From NCBI GenBank assembly GCA_963792675.1, contig CAWBWT010000002.1, forward strand, positions 2,666,001 through 2,730,000: a stretch of 64,000 nucleotides of DNA, in the 5' to 3' direction. A program made the position numbers and the translations under genes. Under the pieces are notes generated by a model. It saw only the letters and a program-made list of their open reading frames with translations, was not told where the DNA came from and searched no databases. Each line of letters opens with the position of its first letter. Positions within the stretch are counted from its first letter, which is position 1. This stretch comes from JBBROS01 sp963792675. GTDB taxonomy: Bacteria; Pseudomonadota; Alphaproteobacteria; Acetobacterales; Acetobacteraceae. Positions 48,070 to 62,661 of this stretch are shown one piece after another.

Positions 48070-49680
48070 TCAGCCGGCGGCGGCAACCGCGTGCCCGGCG
48101 CTCAACCGCCAGATCCGGTCCAGCCGCTCGACCCCCAGCAGCCGGTGCACGATCAGGATCACGGTGCGGCCCGGCGCCGCCTCGTTCAGCGCGGCGTAGA
48201 ATGCCCGCTCGGCGGCCGCGTCGAGGCCGGTCGCGGGCTCGTCGAGGATCAGGATCGGTGCCGGCGACAGCAGCGCGCGGGCGAGCGCCAGGCGACGAAG
48301 TTGACCTCCAGACAAGCCGGCGCCGCCCTCGCCGACCCAGGTCTCGAGCCCATCCGGCAAGGTTCGCACCACGTCGGCCAGGCCCGCCTGGCCGAGCGCC
48401 GTCCACAGCGCCGGGTCGTCCGCGCCGGGCCGTCCGAGCAGCAGGTTGGCGCGCACGGTGTCGCCGAACACGTGGGTCGACTGGCTCAGCCACGCGATGT
48501 GCCCGCGCACCTCCGCCGCGGGCAGCGTGGCAACATCGACGCCGCCCAACAGCACCCGGCCGGATTCGGGTTCGACGACCTTCAGCAGCAGGGCGGCCAG
48601 GGTGGACTTGCCGGCGCCCGAGCGCCCGAGGATCGCGACGCGGCTGCCGGCGGCGATATCGAGCGACAGCCCGTCGAACACCGGCGCGCGTCCCGGCCAG
48701 CCAAACCGCACCGCGTCGAACCGCACCGACGCTTGCCGCCGAACCGGCGCGGATGGCGGCATGTCGTCCAGCTGGCCGTTTGCGTCGGCTGCCTGCATCA
48801 CCCGTGCCGCGGCCGCGGCGGCGTGGCCGGCCAAGGCGCCCGCACGCGGCATGGCCGCGGCGGCCTCGAACGTCGCCAAGGTCAGCAGCAGCGCTGGCAG
48901 CAGCGACGTCGACGGCAGCCCGGACAGCACGATCAGCAGCACCGCCGCCTGCGCGCAAAGTCCGGCCGCCGCCTGCGCCAGCGCGGCGGTTCGCGAGACA
49001 TCGCGCTGCGCCGAGAACAGCGCCGCCTCGCGCGCCTGTACCTGCGCCAGCACGCGACCCTCGTTGCCGAAGGCGCGCACCTCCCGCATCCCGCCGAGCG
49101 CATCGAGCGCCGCGACCACCAGGCCCGATCGCGCCTCTGCCAGGCTGGCGCCGCGGGCCAAGGTCGCCCGGGCCGCCGCCGCCGGGACCAGCAGCGCGGC
49201 GACGCCGAGCAGTCCGACGATGGCCAGCGCCAGCAACGGCGCCGACGCGCCCAGCACTGCGGCCAGCACCACCAGCAGCAGCATGGTTCCCACCAGCGGG
49301 ATCAGCACGCGAAGGTAAAGCCCGTCGAGCGCGTCGACATCGCCGACCAGGCGCGACAATGCGTCGCCCCGGCGCAGGAAGCCGAGGCCGCCGGCGGAGC
49401 GTGCCGCCAAGCCGCGGAACAACCAGAGCCGCAGCACCGTCAGCGCGCGAAACGTCGCCCGGTGCGTCACCATTCGCTCGGTGTAGCGGAGCAGCACCCG
49501 GCCCGCGCCCAAGCCGCGCAACAGGAGCAGCACGAGCACCCCCGCCGCCACCGGCGCCGCCCCGGCCGCGAGCGACAGGCCGGCCAGGGCGCAAGCGGCG
49601 AGCAGCGCCATCACGACACCGAGCAGCAACGCCGGCGCCTCGGGCCGCCAAAGCTGCAGCACCCGCAGCAGCGGTGTCAT
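48070..49680 (-). CDS. cydC: Thiol reductant ABC exporter subunit CydC
   Basis: A 536-residue half-transporter; six N-terminal membrane helices, then an ABC domain with Walker A AILGRSGAGKSTLAALL, signature LSGGQLRRLALARALL and Walker B ILILDEPATGLD. CydDC exports glutathione and cysteine to the periplasm and is needed for cytochrome bd assembly. The ATG overlaps the cydD TGA (ATGA), as for translationally coupled subunits. No cydAB is adjacent in the window. Confidence 0.92.
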   Translation of the reverse strand: MTPLLRVLQLWRPEAPALLLGVVMALLAACALAGLSLAAGAAPVAAGVLVLLLLRGLGAGRVLLRYTERMVTHRATFRALTVLRLWLFRGLAARSAGGLGFLRRGDALSRLVGDVDALDGLYLRVLIPLVGTMLLLVVLAAVLGASAPLLALAIVGLLGVAALLVPAAAARATLARGASLAEARSGLVVAALDALGGMREVRAFGNEGRVLAQVQAREAALFSAQRDVSRTAALAQAAAGLCAQAAVLLIVLSGLPSTSLLPALLLTLATFEAAAAMPRAGALAGHAAAAAARVMQAADANGQLDDMPPSAPVRRQASVRFDAVRFGWPGRAPVFDGLSLDIAAGSRVAILGRSGAGKSTLAALLLKVVEPESGRVLLGGVDVATLPAAEVRGHIAWLSQSTHVFGDTVRANLLLGRPGADDPALWTALGQAGLADVVRTLPDGLETWVGEGGAGLSGGQLRRLALARALLSPAPILILDEPATGLDAAAERAFYAALNEAAPGRTVILIVHRLLGVERLDRIWRLSAGHAVAAAG

Positions 49681-51362
49681 GCGACGCCCTTCGCGACGAC
49701 CGTGCGGCCGGATTCGAGAGTGATGCGGCGGCCGCTGAACGCCATCGCCGCACCGGAATGCGCGGTCATCAGCACGGTGCGCCCGAGTGCCAGCCGGCGC
49801 AGGCTGTCGAGCACGTCGGCTTCGGTGGCCGGGTCGAGATGCGCGGTCGGCTCGTCCAGCAGCAGCAGCGGCGCGTTGCGGATGAACGCCCGCGCGATCG
49901 CCACCCGCTGTGCCTGGCCGCCGGACAAGCCGAATCCGCCTTCGCCGATCGGGGTGTCGAGCCCCTGCGGCAAGTCGCCGGCCACGCCGTCGAGGCCGGC
50001 GGCGCGGACGGCGTCGTCGATCGCGGATTCGGGCGCGTCGGGCCGGCCGAAGCGGATGTTGTCGCGGATCGTGCCGGCGAACAGCACCGGACGCTGGCCG
50101 ATCCATGCGGTCAGCGACGAGAGGGCCGCGGGCGTGAGGGTGGCGAGGTCGGCGCCGTTCAGCGTGACCCGGCCGGACTCGGGCCGGATGAAGCCGAGCA
50201 GCAGTTCGATCACGGTGGATTTGCCCGAACCCGATGGCCCGACCAGCACGGCGGTCTCGCCGGCCGGCACGCGGAAGCTCACGTCGTCGAGCGCCGGCCC
50301 GCGCGCCGGGTCCCAGGTGAAGCGCACCTTGTCGAACGCGACCGTCACGCCGGAGGCGGTCACGGTGCGGATGGCGGGCGCCGGCGGAGCGGGAGCGGTG
50401 TCGGGCACGAGGCCGAGCGTCGCTGCCGCCGACGTGGCATGCACCCGGTCCTGGTAGGCGGCCGAGAAGGCACGCAGCGGGGCGAAGAACTCGCTGACCA
50501 CCACCAGCGAGAACACTGCAGCGATCGGGTGCAGCGAGCCCGCGCGCCATTCGGCCCCGGCCCGCAGCGCCAGCAGAACCAGAACGCCGACCGCCGCGGT
50601 GTCCAGCACCGCCGAGGACAGGAACGCGACCCGCAGCACCCGCAAGGTGCGCCGGCTGAGATCCTCAGCGGCCGCGCGCAGGCGCTCCGCCTCGGCGCCG
50701 GCTTGGCCCGCCAGGACGATGGTGGCGATGCCGCGCACGCGGTCGAGGAACCGGGTCTGCAGCCGCGCCATCGCCTCGAACTGCCGCTGCGATGCGGCTG
50801 CGGCGCCGAGCCCGGCTACCGCCATCCCGACCGGAACCAGCAAGCCTCCGGCCGCCATCACCGCCCCGGCGACCGGATCGACCGTCAGCACCACCGCAAG
50901 GACGAGCAGCGGCGCGGCCCAGGCCAGGATGCTGGCCGGCAGCCAGCGTGCGAACAGGCCATCCAGCGAGTCGACTTGGTCCACGGCGGTGCCGACCGCC
51001 TCGCCTGCCGGTGCCAGCCGATGCGGGCCGGCCGCGAAGGCCGCGACGAGGTATGCGGTGCGCAGCCGGCGCCGGGCTGACACCCCGGCCTCGAAGCCGC
51101 GGGTCTCCGACGCCACAGCCGCCCCGGCCCGCAGCAGCGCGGCGGCGGCGAACAGCGCCGCCCAGAGGCCGACGTCGGAGACCGTGCGGTCGAGCAACGC
51201 CGGGCCGATCAGCCGGGCGAGGCACCACGCCTGCAGCAGCGCCAACCCGGTGGACAGCAGTCCGAGCGCGACCAGCGGCCGCGTCGCCGCCCTGGACAGC
51301 GCCGCCTGCGTCCGCAACCAAGCCCGGCCGGCCCCTGCGCCGCCGCCCTTCCGCCCGCTCAC
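49677..51362 (-). CDS. cydD: Thiol reductant ABC exporter subunit CydD
   Basis: A 561-residue half-transporter partner of CydC. The membrane part contains the CydD-typical VDQVDSLDGLFARWLPASILAW; the ABC domain has Walker A VLVGPSGSGKSTVIEL, Q-loop WIGQRPVLFAGTIRDNIRFG, signature GLSGGQAQRVAIARAF and Walker B LLLLDEPTAHLD. Upstream, 12 bases away, is the M20 amidohydrolase stop, so these three may be one transcript. Confidence 0.93.
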   Translation of the reverse strand: MSGRKGGGAGAGRAWLRTQAALSRAATRPLVALGLLSTGLALLQAWCLARLIGPALLDRTVSDVGLWAALFAAAALLRAGAAVASETRGFEAGVSARRRLRTAYLVAAFAAGPHRLAPAGEAVGTAVDQVDSLDGLFARWLPASILAWAAPLLVLAVVLTVDPVAGAVMAAGGLLVPVGMAVAGLGAAAASQRQFEAMARLQTRFLDRVRGIATIVLAGQAGAEAERLRAAAEDLSRRTLRVLRVAFLSSAVLDTAAVGVLVLLALRAGAEWRAGSLHPIAAVFSLVVVSEFFAPLRAFSAAYQDRVHATSAAATLGLVPDTAPAPPAPAIRTVTASGVTVAFDKVRFTWDPARGPALDDVSFRVPAGETAVLVGPSGSGKSTVIELLLGFIRPESGRVTLNGADLATLTPAALSSLTAWIGQRPVLFAGTIRDNIRFGRPDAPESAIDDAVRAAGLDGVAGDLPQGLDTPIGEGGFGLSGGQAQRVAIARAFIRNAPLLLLDEPTAHLDPATEADVLDSLRRLALGRTVLMTAHSGAAMAFSGRRITLESGRTVVAKGVA

Positions 51363-51374
51363 GGCACAGCCACG

Positions 51375-52520
51375 TTAGTCGCGCAAGGCGAGGCGCGCGG
51401 TGGCGGCGAGCCATCCGGACGCGACCGGCAGGATGTCGTCATTGTAGTCGTAGCCGGGGTTATGCAGCTCGCCGCCGGGCCGGCTGGGTCCATTGCCGAT
51501 CCAGGCGAATGCGCCGGGCCGTTGCTCGAGCAGCCACCCGAAATCCTCGCCGGCCATCGACGGCGCCATGTCTCGCCGCACCGGCGCACCGATGCTCTGC
51601 CCGGCTTCGGCCGCAAGCCCCGCTTCCGCCGCGTGATTGGCCGTGACCGACACGCCGTGGCGGATGTCGACCGCGACCTCCACCGCAAAGGTCTGGCCGA
51701 TGCCGGCGGCGATGCGGCGGATCGTTGCCTCGACGATGTCGCGCACCGCCGGGCGATGGGTGCGGAAGGTGCCGGTCATGCTGACCCGGCTCGGGATCTG
51801 GTTGGCTGCCACGCCGCCCTCGACGGTGCAGATCGACACCACGGCCGAATCCAACGGGTCGACCGTGCGCGCGACGATCGACTGCAGCGCGACCAGCAAG
51901 TGTCCGGCGGCCAGCATCGGGTCCCGGGTCAAGTGCGGCATCGCCGCATGGCCGGCGTGCCCGTCAACCGTGATGGCGAGGCGGGCGCCGGCTGCCATGA
52001 CGGGGCCGTCATGCACCATGACGGTGCCGGCTTCGAGGCCGGGCCAGTTGTGGTAGCCGAAGATGCGCTCCATCGGAAAGCGGTCGAACAGGCCGTCGTG
52101 GATCATGGCCAGCGCGCCGCCCGACCCTTCTTCGGCCGGCTGAAACACCAGTTGCACCGTCCCGGTCCAGTCGGTGGCATCCCGCAGCAGGGCAGCGGCG
52201 CCGAGCAGGCTGGCGGTATGGCCGTCATGACCGCAGGCGTGCATGACGCCAGCGTGCTCCGAGGCGTAAGGCAAACCGGTGGTTTCGGTGATCGGCAAGG
52301 CGTCCATGTCGGCCCGCAAGCCGACGCTGCGGTTCGATTGGCCGCGGCTGATGGTCGCAACCACGCCGTGGCCGCCCACCTCGGACACGTACGGGATCCC
52401 GAGCTCGCGCAGCGTCGCGCACACGAAGGCGGCTGTGCCGGACTCCTGCAGCGAGAGTTCGGGATGGGCATGGAGATGCTGTCGCCATGCGGTCACTTTG
52501 GCGTGCAGCTCGCCGTCCAT
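51375..52520 (-). CDS. M20-family amidohydrolase (hippurate/IAA-amino acid hydrolase-like)
   Basis: A 381-residue metallo-amidohydrolase. HLHAHPELSLQE, LRADMDALPI, the metal-binding VMHACGHDGHTASLLGAA, VQLVFQPAEEGSGGA, YHNWPGLEAGTV, VEGGVAANQIPS and APSMAGEDFGWLLEQRPGAF are all in place. Members cleave N-acyl amino acids, hippurate or auxin conjugates; the substrate is unknown. ATG 52520 (MDGELHAKVTAW) is preferred. It lies upstream of cydD and downstream of the stress sensor kinase. Confidence 0.88.
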   Translation of the reverse strand: MDGELHAKVTAWRQHLHAHPELSLQESGTAAFVCATLRELGIPYVSEVGGHGVVATISRGQSNRSVGLRADMDALPITETTGLPYASEHAGVMHACGHDGHTASLLGAAALLRDATDWTGTVQLVFQPAEEGSGGALAMIHDGLFDRFPMERIFGYHNWPGLEAGTVMVHDGPVMAAGARLAITVDGHAGHAAMPHLTRDPMLAAGHLLVALQSIVARTVDPLDSAVVSICTVEGGVAANQIPSRVSMTGTFRTHRPAVRDIVEATIRRIAAGIGQTFAVEVAVDIRHGVSVTANHAAEAGLAAEAGQSIGAPVRRDMAPSMAGEDFGWLLEQRPGAFAWIGNGPSRPGGELHNPGYDYNDDILPVASGWLAATARLALRD

Positions 52521-52582
52521 GCTGTTCTCCGGTCTACCCGAGCAGGTTTGCCGCGCGGACGGCATTTCCGCAAGACGCCTGC

Positions 52583-53632
52583 TCAGGCACCGAGCCGCGG
52601 CGGATCCGGCCGTTCGTGGCGCAACCGCATCTGCACCAGGTAACGCGTGCCGACCCCCTGCTCGACTTCGAGCTTCGCGCCAAGCTGTCGAGCGAAGCCG
52701 TTGATAAGCTGGATACCGATCCCGTCCCGCGTTCCGGTCGAGGTCTCCGCCCGCCCGGCCGGAATACCGATCCCGTCATCCTTGATCTCGAGTTCGACGC
52801 CATCTGCGGCGCGGCGCAGCCGAACGCTGATCACGCCGCGGCGCCCGGCAGGGTAAGCATACTTGATCGCATTGGTGACTGCCTCGGTCACGATCAGCGA
52901 CAACGGAACGGCCTGATCGCTCGACATCTCGAGCTCGGGCGCGTCGACGTCGAGCATGAGCCGTCCATTCACCGCCTCGCCCATTGCCTGGAACAGCTGA
53001 CCGCACAGCTCCAGCAGGAAGGTCCGCATGTTGATCGTGTGCAGCGCGCCATGGGCATAGAGGTGCCGATGCACGGTGGCCAATGCCCGGACCCGGTCGC
53101 GGGCTGATTGGAACTCCGCGCGCGCTTCGGGCAGCCGAATGCGACTGGCCTGCAGGTTCAGCAGGCTTGCCACAATCTGCAAGTTGTTCTTCACGCGGTG
53201 ATGGATTTCCTGCATCGCCAGGTCCTGCTGCTGGACGGCGATCTTCAGCTCGGCCTCGCGCCGGCTCAACGTACGGGTCGCGCGGCGGAACGTGAGCCCG
53301 AGCGCCCGTAACTCGGACGGCAGCGCCCGGCTGGACGGCAAGGAGAACGGGCGGCCGCTGCGCCACTCATCGACCGCTCGGCGCACCTCGCGCAGCGGTC
53401 GCGTGACGACCAACTCAATCCCAACCAAAGCGAACGCGGCGCCCGCCGCCATGGCGAGGGTGAGCTCGGCGGGAGTGGCCGTGCGTGATGCCAGAACGCA
53501 TGCGGACGGCAACGCTGCCAGGACCAGGAGAACGCCGACCCGGACTGGCAGCGACCCAAGCCACGTCCGCAACCAGAACTGCCAGGGTCCTCGCTGCAAA
53601 GCGGCCGGCCACGCGGGCCGGCGGCGCGTCAC
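52583..53632 (-). CDS. HisKA_2-type sensor histidine kinase of the general stress locus
   Basis: A 349-residue membrane kinase. Two helices (about 30-48 and 57-76) bound a very short periplasmic loop, a HAMP-like linker follows (VTRPLREVRRAVDEW), a coiled coil, the HisKA_2 dimerisation box EIHHRVKNNLQIVASLLNL with phospho-acceptor H145, and an ATPase domain with VTEAVTNAIKYAYPAG and IKDDGIGIPAG. Kinases of this class next to phyR (PhyK-like) phosphorylate PhyR. Its start overlaps the nepR stop (ATGA). Confidence 0.9.
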   Translation of the reverse strand: MTRRRPAWPAALQRGPWQFWLRTWLGSLPVRVGVLLVLAALPSACVLASRTATPAELTLAMAAGAAFALVGIELVVTRPLREVRRAVDEWRSGRPFSLPSSRALPSELRALGLTFRRATRTLSRREAELKIAVQQQDLAMQEIHHRVKNNLQIVASLLNLQASRIRLPEARAEFQSARDRVRALATVHRHLYAHGALHTINMRTFLLELCGQLFQAMGEAVNGRLMLDVDAPELEMSSDQAVPLSLIVTEAVTNAIKYAYPAGRRGVISVRLRRAADGVELEIKDDGIGIPAGRAETSTGTRDGIGIQLINGFARQLGAKLEVEQGVGTRYLVQMRLRHERPDPPRLGA

Positions 53633-53817
53633 GTCTTGCGATCCTCCTCGATCAGCTTCAGCAATTCGGGCGGGATCGGCTCGTTGGCGACGTCGTCGAA
53701 CAACTGGTGCAGGCCCCGGTTCAACCAGACATCGAATGCGGCATCGACAGGCTTGGACTGCTTGGACGGACCAGGTTGTGACGGCGGCTTTCGTTGCGTC
53801 ATGCTGAAATGCTTCAT
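53629..53817 (-). CDS. nepR: Anti-sigma factor NepR
   Basis: A 62-residue protein. NepR holds EcfG inactive until phosphorylated PhyR binds it instead. The core FDVWLNRGLHQLFDDVANEPIPPEL-type segment (two short helices around DDVANEPIPPELLKLI) matches the family signature. Pro/Lys/Ser-rich N-terminus. Start could be ATG 53817 or ATG 53802 (MTQRKPPSQPG); GTG or ATG further up is less likely. It lies between the second ECF sigma gene and the kinase, in the same direction. Confidence 0.88.
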   Translation of the reverse strand: MKHFSMTQRKPPSQPGPSKQSKPVDAAFDVWLNRGLHQLFDDVANEPIPPELLKLIEEDRKT

Positions 53818-53907
53818 GCCCAACTCGCCAGCGCTCGGCCGCACTCCGACCTGGTTGAGACGGACCAGCAGCCCCGGGGCCGCTGGCCTATCGGACGCTT
53901 GATGATG

Positions 53908-54591
53908 CTAGAATTGCGCCGTACGCCGCTCACCATAGGCGTCCTTCGCTCCTGCTGCATGGGACCGCAACAACGCGATTGCTGCCGATTGAGCTGCCGG
54001 AAGCTTGGCCTTCGTTTCGCCCATCAGCCAAGCCTCCAATTGCCGCCGTGCCCGGAACACGCGGCTCTTGGCCGTGCCAACAGCGCATCCCGTGGCCTCC
54101 GCCAGAGCTTCGTAGCTCATTCCGTGCACGACCACCATCACCAGCGCCTCCCGCTGATCCGCGGGCAGCCGGGTCATGGCCTTGCCCAACTCCTTCAGCG
54201 CCAGGCGATCCTCGTGTGGCGCCTCGGTAGCGAAGGTATGCGCCGGCACGTCGTCGATGTCGGTCGTGTCGCGGCGCTTGCGCAGGTTGGATATGAACCG
54301 GTTACGCAGGATGCGATGCATCCAGGCGGCGAAGTTGGTCCCGGGGATGAAGCTGTTTTGCGCCGACAGGGCGTTGCACACCGCATCCTGCACCAAGTCC
54401 TCGGCCGCGGTCCGGTTGCGAGTCAGCGCCAACGCCTGCACCCGCAGCTTCGGCAAGATGGTGATGACCTGGTCGTGAAACGCCGGCGGCTCGGCCACAC
54501 TGACGGCTGCCACGCCGGACATTGCGGCCACGGCGGACAGGCTCTGCTGCTGGGTGAGTGCGTTCATCGTCTCGCTTTGCATGCTATCCAT
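53908..54591 (-). CDS. ECF sigma factor, diverged EcfG-like paralogue
   Basis: A 227-residue ECF sigma factor. Sigma region 2: ILPKLRVQALALTRNRTAAEDLVQDAVCNAL, GTNFAAWMHRILRNRFISNLRKRR. Sigma region 4: LPADQREALVMVVVHGMSYEALAEATGCAVGTAKSRVFRARRQLEAWL. A 35-residue tail (SAAIALLRSHAAGAKDAYGERRTAQF) extends beyond region 4. Relative to the sigma gene upstream it is less like EcfG. ATGs at 54591, 54582 and 54567 are possible starts. It lies between the other ECF gene (128 bases upstream) and nepR. Confidence 0.87.
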   Translation of the reverse strand: MDSMQSETMNALTQQQSLSAVAAMSGVAAVSVAEPPAFHDQVITILPKLRVQALALTRNRTAAEDLVQDAVCNALSAQNSFIPGTNFAAWMHRILRNRFISNLRKRRDTTDIDDVPAHTFATEAPHEDRLALKELGKAMTRLPADQREALVMVVVHGMSYEALAEATGCAVGTAKSRVFRARRQLEAWLMGETKAKLPAAQSAAIALLRSHAAGAKDAYGERRTAQF

Positions 54592-54719
54592 AACCAACCA
54601 ATGACCGGCCTTCGCCGGGCGTTGCGTCCTGTCGGCGGGTTGGCGTTCACGAAGCCGCGATGCGTGCCGCGTTGGAAGTTGCCGCTCCTTCGCGGGAACC
54701 ACATACGACCTCGATGACG

Positions 54720-55265
54720 TCACAAAGCGGCCGCGTCCGCCTCCCTGATCGCCCGCGCAAGGGCGACCCGAGCACGCGACAACCGCGCCTTCATTGTGCC
54801 GACCGGCACGTTGCACACCGCCGCGGCCTCCTCGTGGCTCAGCTCCTGCGCCCCGACCAGGATCAGTGCCTCCCGCAGCAGCGGCGACAGGCGCCACAGA
54901 TGGCGCTGCAGGTCGTCGATGGCCGAGGCCGAGTCCTGGGCTGGCAGCGTGCTGTCGTCCGCGGCAAAGCTTGCTTGCAGCGCCGCGGTTTCCCGCTTGT
55001 GCCGGCGCCGCTGCTCGTAGAAGGCGTTGCGCAGGATGGTGAACAGCCACGCTTTCATGCTCGTGCCGGGCTGGAACTGATCCAGCGCACGCAGCGCGCG
55101 CAGGATGGCGTCCTGCACCAGGTCGTCGGCCAGCGTCCGGTCCTGCGCCAGGAACCGGGCGAATGCACGGAGCTCTGGCAACAGCAATGCGATTTGGCGG
55201 CGGGGGCCGGATTCGGCTATGTCTGCAGCCGCGGCATGGGGCGAACCCTCCTCGATGTCGGCCAT
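54720..55265 (-). CDS. EcfG-type general stress sigma factor
   Basis: A 181-residue ECF sigma factor of EcfG form: ALLLPELRAFARFLAQDRTLADDLVQDAILRAL, FQPGTSMKAWLFTILRNAFYEQRRRHKRE in region 2, and LREALILVGAQELSHEEAAAVCNVPVGTMKARLSRARVALARAI in region 4. EcfG directs RNA polymerase to GGAAC-N16/17-CGTT promoters. ATG 55265 is used; a GTG 55295 would add ten residues. It is divergent from phyR across only 59 bases and first in the sigma-sigma-nepR-kinase run. Confidence 0.88.
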   Translation of the reverse strand: MADIEEGSPHAAAADIAESGPRRQIALLLPELRAFARFLAQDRTLADDLVQDAILRALRALDQFQPGTSMKAWLFTILRNAFYEQRRRHKRETAALQASFAADDSTLPAQDSASAIDDLQRHLWRLSPLLREALILVGAQELSHEEAAAVCNVPVGTMKARLSRARVALARAIREADAAAL

Positions 55266-55324
55266 CGTCGAATCCAGCAAGCTCCCCCAAGCCACCCTGA
55301 CCCAAGTGTATCCTGAGGACCGCT

Positions 55325-56086
55325 ATGACCAGCTTGCGTCGCGAAGACCTGATCCGCGCTCTGCCCTATGCTCGGCGCTACGCACGGGCGTTGACCGGAA
55401 GCCAGTCGCGCGGGGACGCCTTGGTGGCCGACGGGCTGCGCGAGCTGTCCGACAGCAACGCCGCCAATGAGGCCGGGGCGCCGGCGCTGGACGCGCGGCG
55501 GACTCTGTATCGTCTTGTGACGCAACGCTTCCGCTTGACCGCCAATGGCAGCCCGTTTGCCGGCGGCGATCTCAGCCAGCAGCAGCGGCAGCTTCTGCTG
55601 CTGACCTCGCTCGAGGAACTGCCGGTGGCCGACGCCGCGCCGGTGGTGTCGCTGTCGGCGACCGAAGCGGAGACCCTGCTGGCCGCCGCACGGGCGCACC
55701 TGCGGGACGGCGCCGCCACCGACGTTCTCATCATCGAGGACGAACCGGTGATCGCGATGGACATCGAGGAGCTGGTCGGCAGTTGCGGCCACCGCGTCGT
55801 CGGCGTCGCCACCACCGAGGCCGAGGCGGTGCAGATGGCCGAGCAGCATCGGCCGGGGCTGATCCTCGCCGACATCAACCTCGGCGCCGGCGGCGACGGG
55901 ACCGCGGCGGTGGCGCGGATCATGCAGCACCATTATGCTCCGGTGATCTTCGTGACCGCCTACCCCGAGCGCCTGCTCACCGGCGAGGCGGTCGAGCCGG
56001 CATTCGTCATAACGAAACCGTTCGAGCCCATGACATTGGCGATCGCCACCTATCAGGCGGTCACCGGAGGCGTTAACCTCGGCTGA
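55325..56086 (+). CDS. phyR: PhyR, general stress response anti-anti-sigma regulator
   Basis: A 253-residue protein: an N-terminal sigma-like domain (about 1-125, lacking a real DNA-binding region) that captures NepR, and a receiver domain (about 132-250) with DVLIIEDEPVIAMDIEEL, phospho-acceptor D183 (LILADINLGAGGDG), VIFVTAYPERLL and K231 (ITKPFEP). Phosphorylation frees the sigma-like domain to bind NepR, releasing EcfG. The ATG at 55325 has GAGGA about 5 bases upstream. Divergent from the sigma genes, the classic layout. Confidence 0.95.
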   Translation: MTSLRREDLIRALPYARRYARALTGSQSRGDALVADGLRELSDSNAANEAGAPALDARRTLYRLVTQRFRLTANGSPFAGGDLSQQQRQLLLLTSLEELPVADAAPVVSLSATEAETLLAAARAHLRDGAATDVLIIEDEPVIAMDIEELVGSCGHRVVGVATTEAEAVQMAEQHRPGLILADINLGAGGDGTAAVARIMQHHYAPVIFVTAYPERLLTGEAVEPAFVITKPFEPMTLAIATYQAVTGGVNLG

Positions 56087-56206
56087 GATACAGGCCGCGG
56101 CCGGGCGGCCGCGCCAATCGGGTCGGTCGCGTCAGTCGGATTGAAGCGGCATCGGCAACTCCGGGTTGACCGGAGCGATCACTAGCCACCATCCCGGGGG
56201 ATAGAC

Positions 56207-62657
<6,451 letters not shown>

Positions 62658-62661
<4 letters not shown>

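Noticed and set aside
47853..51080. A 1075-codon open frame on the plus strand opposite cydC-cydD
   Set aside because: It is antisense to two well-conserved ABC subunits, has Arg/Pro/Ala-dominated low-complexity translation and no recognisable domain; a shadow of GC bias.
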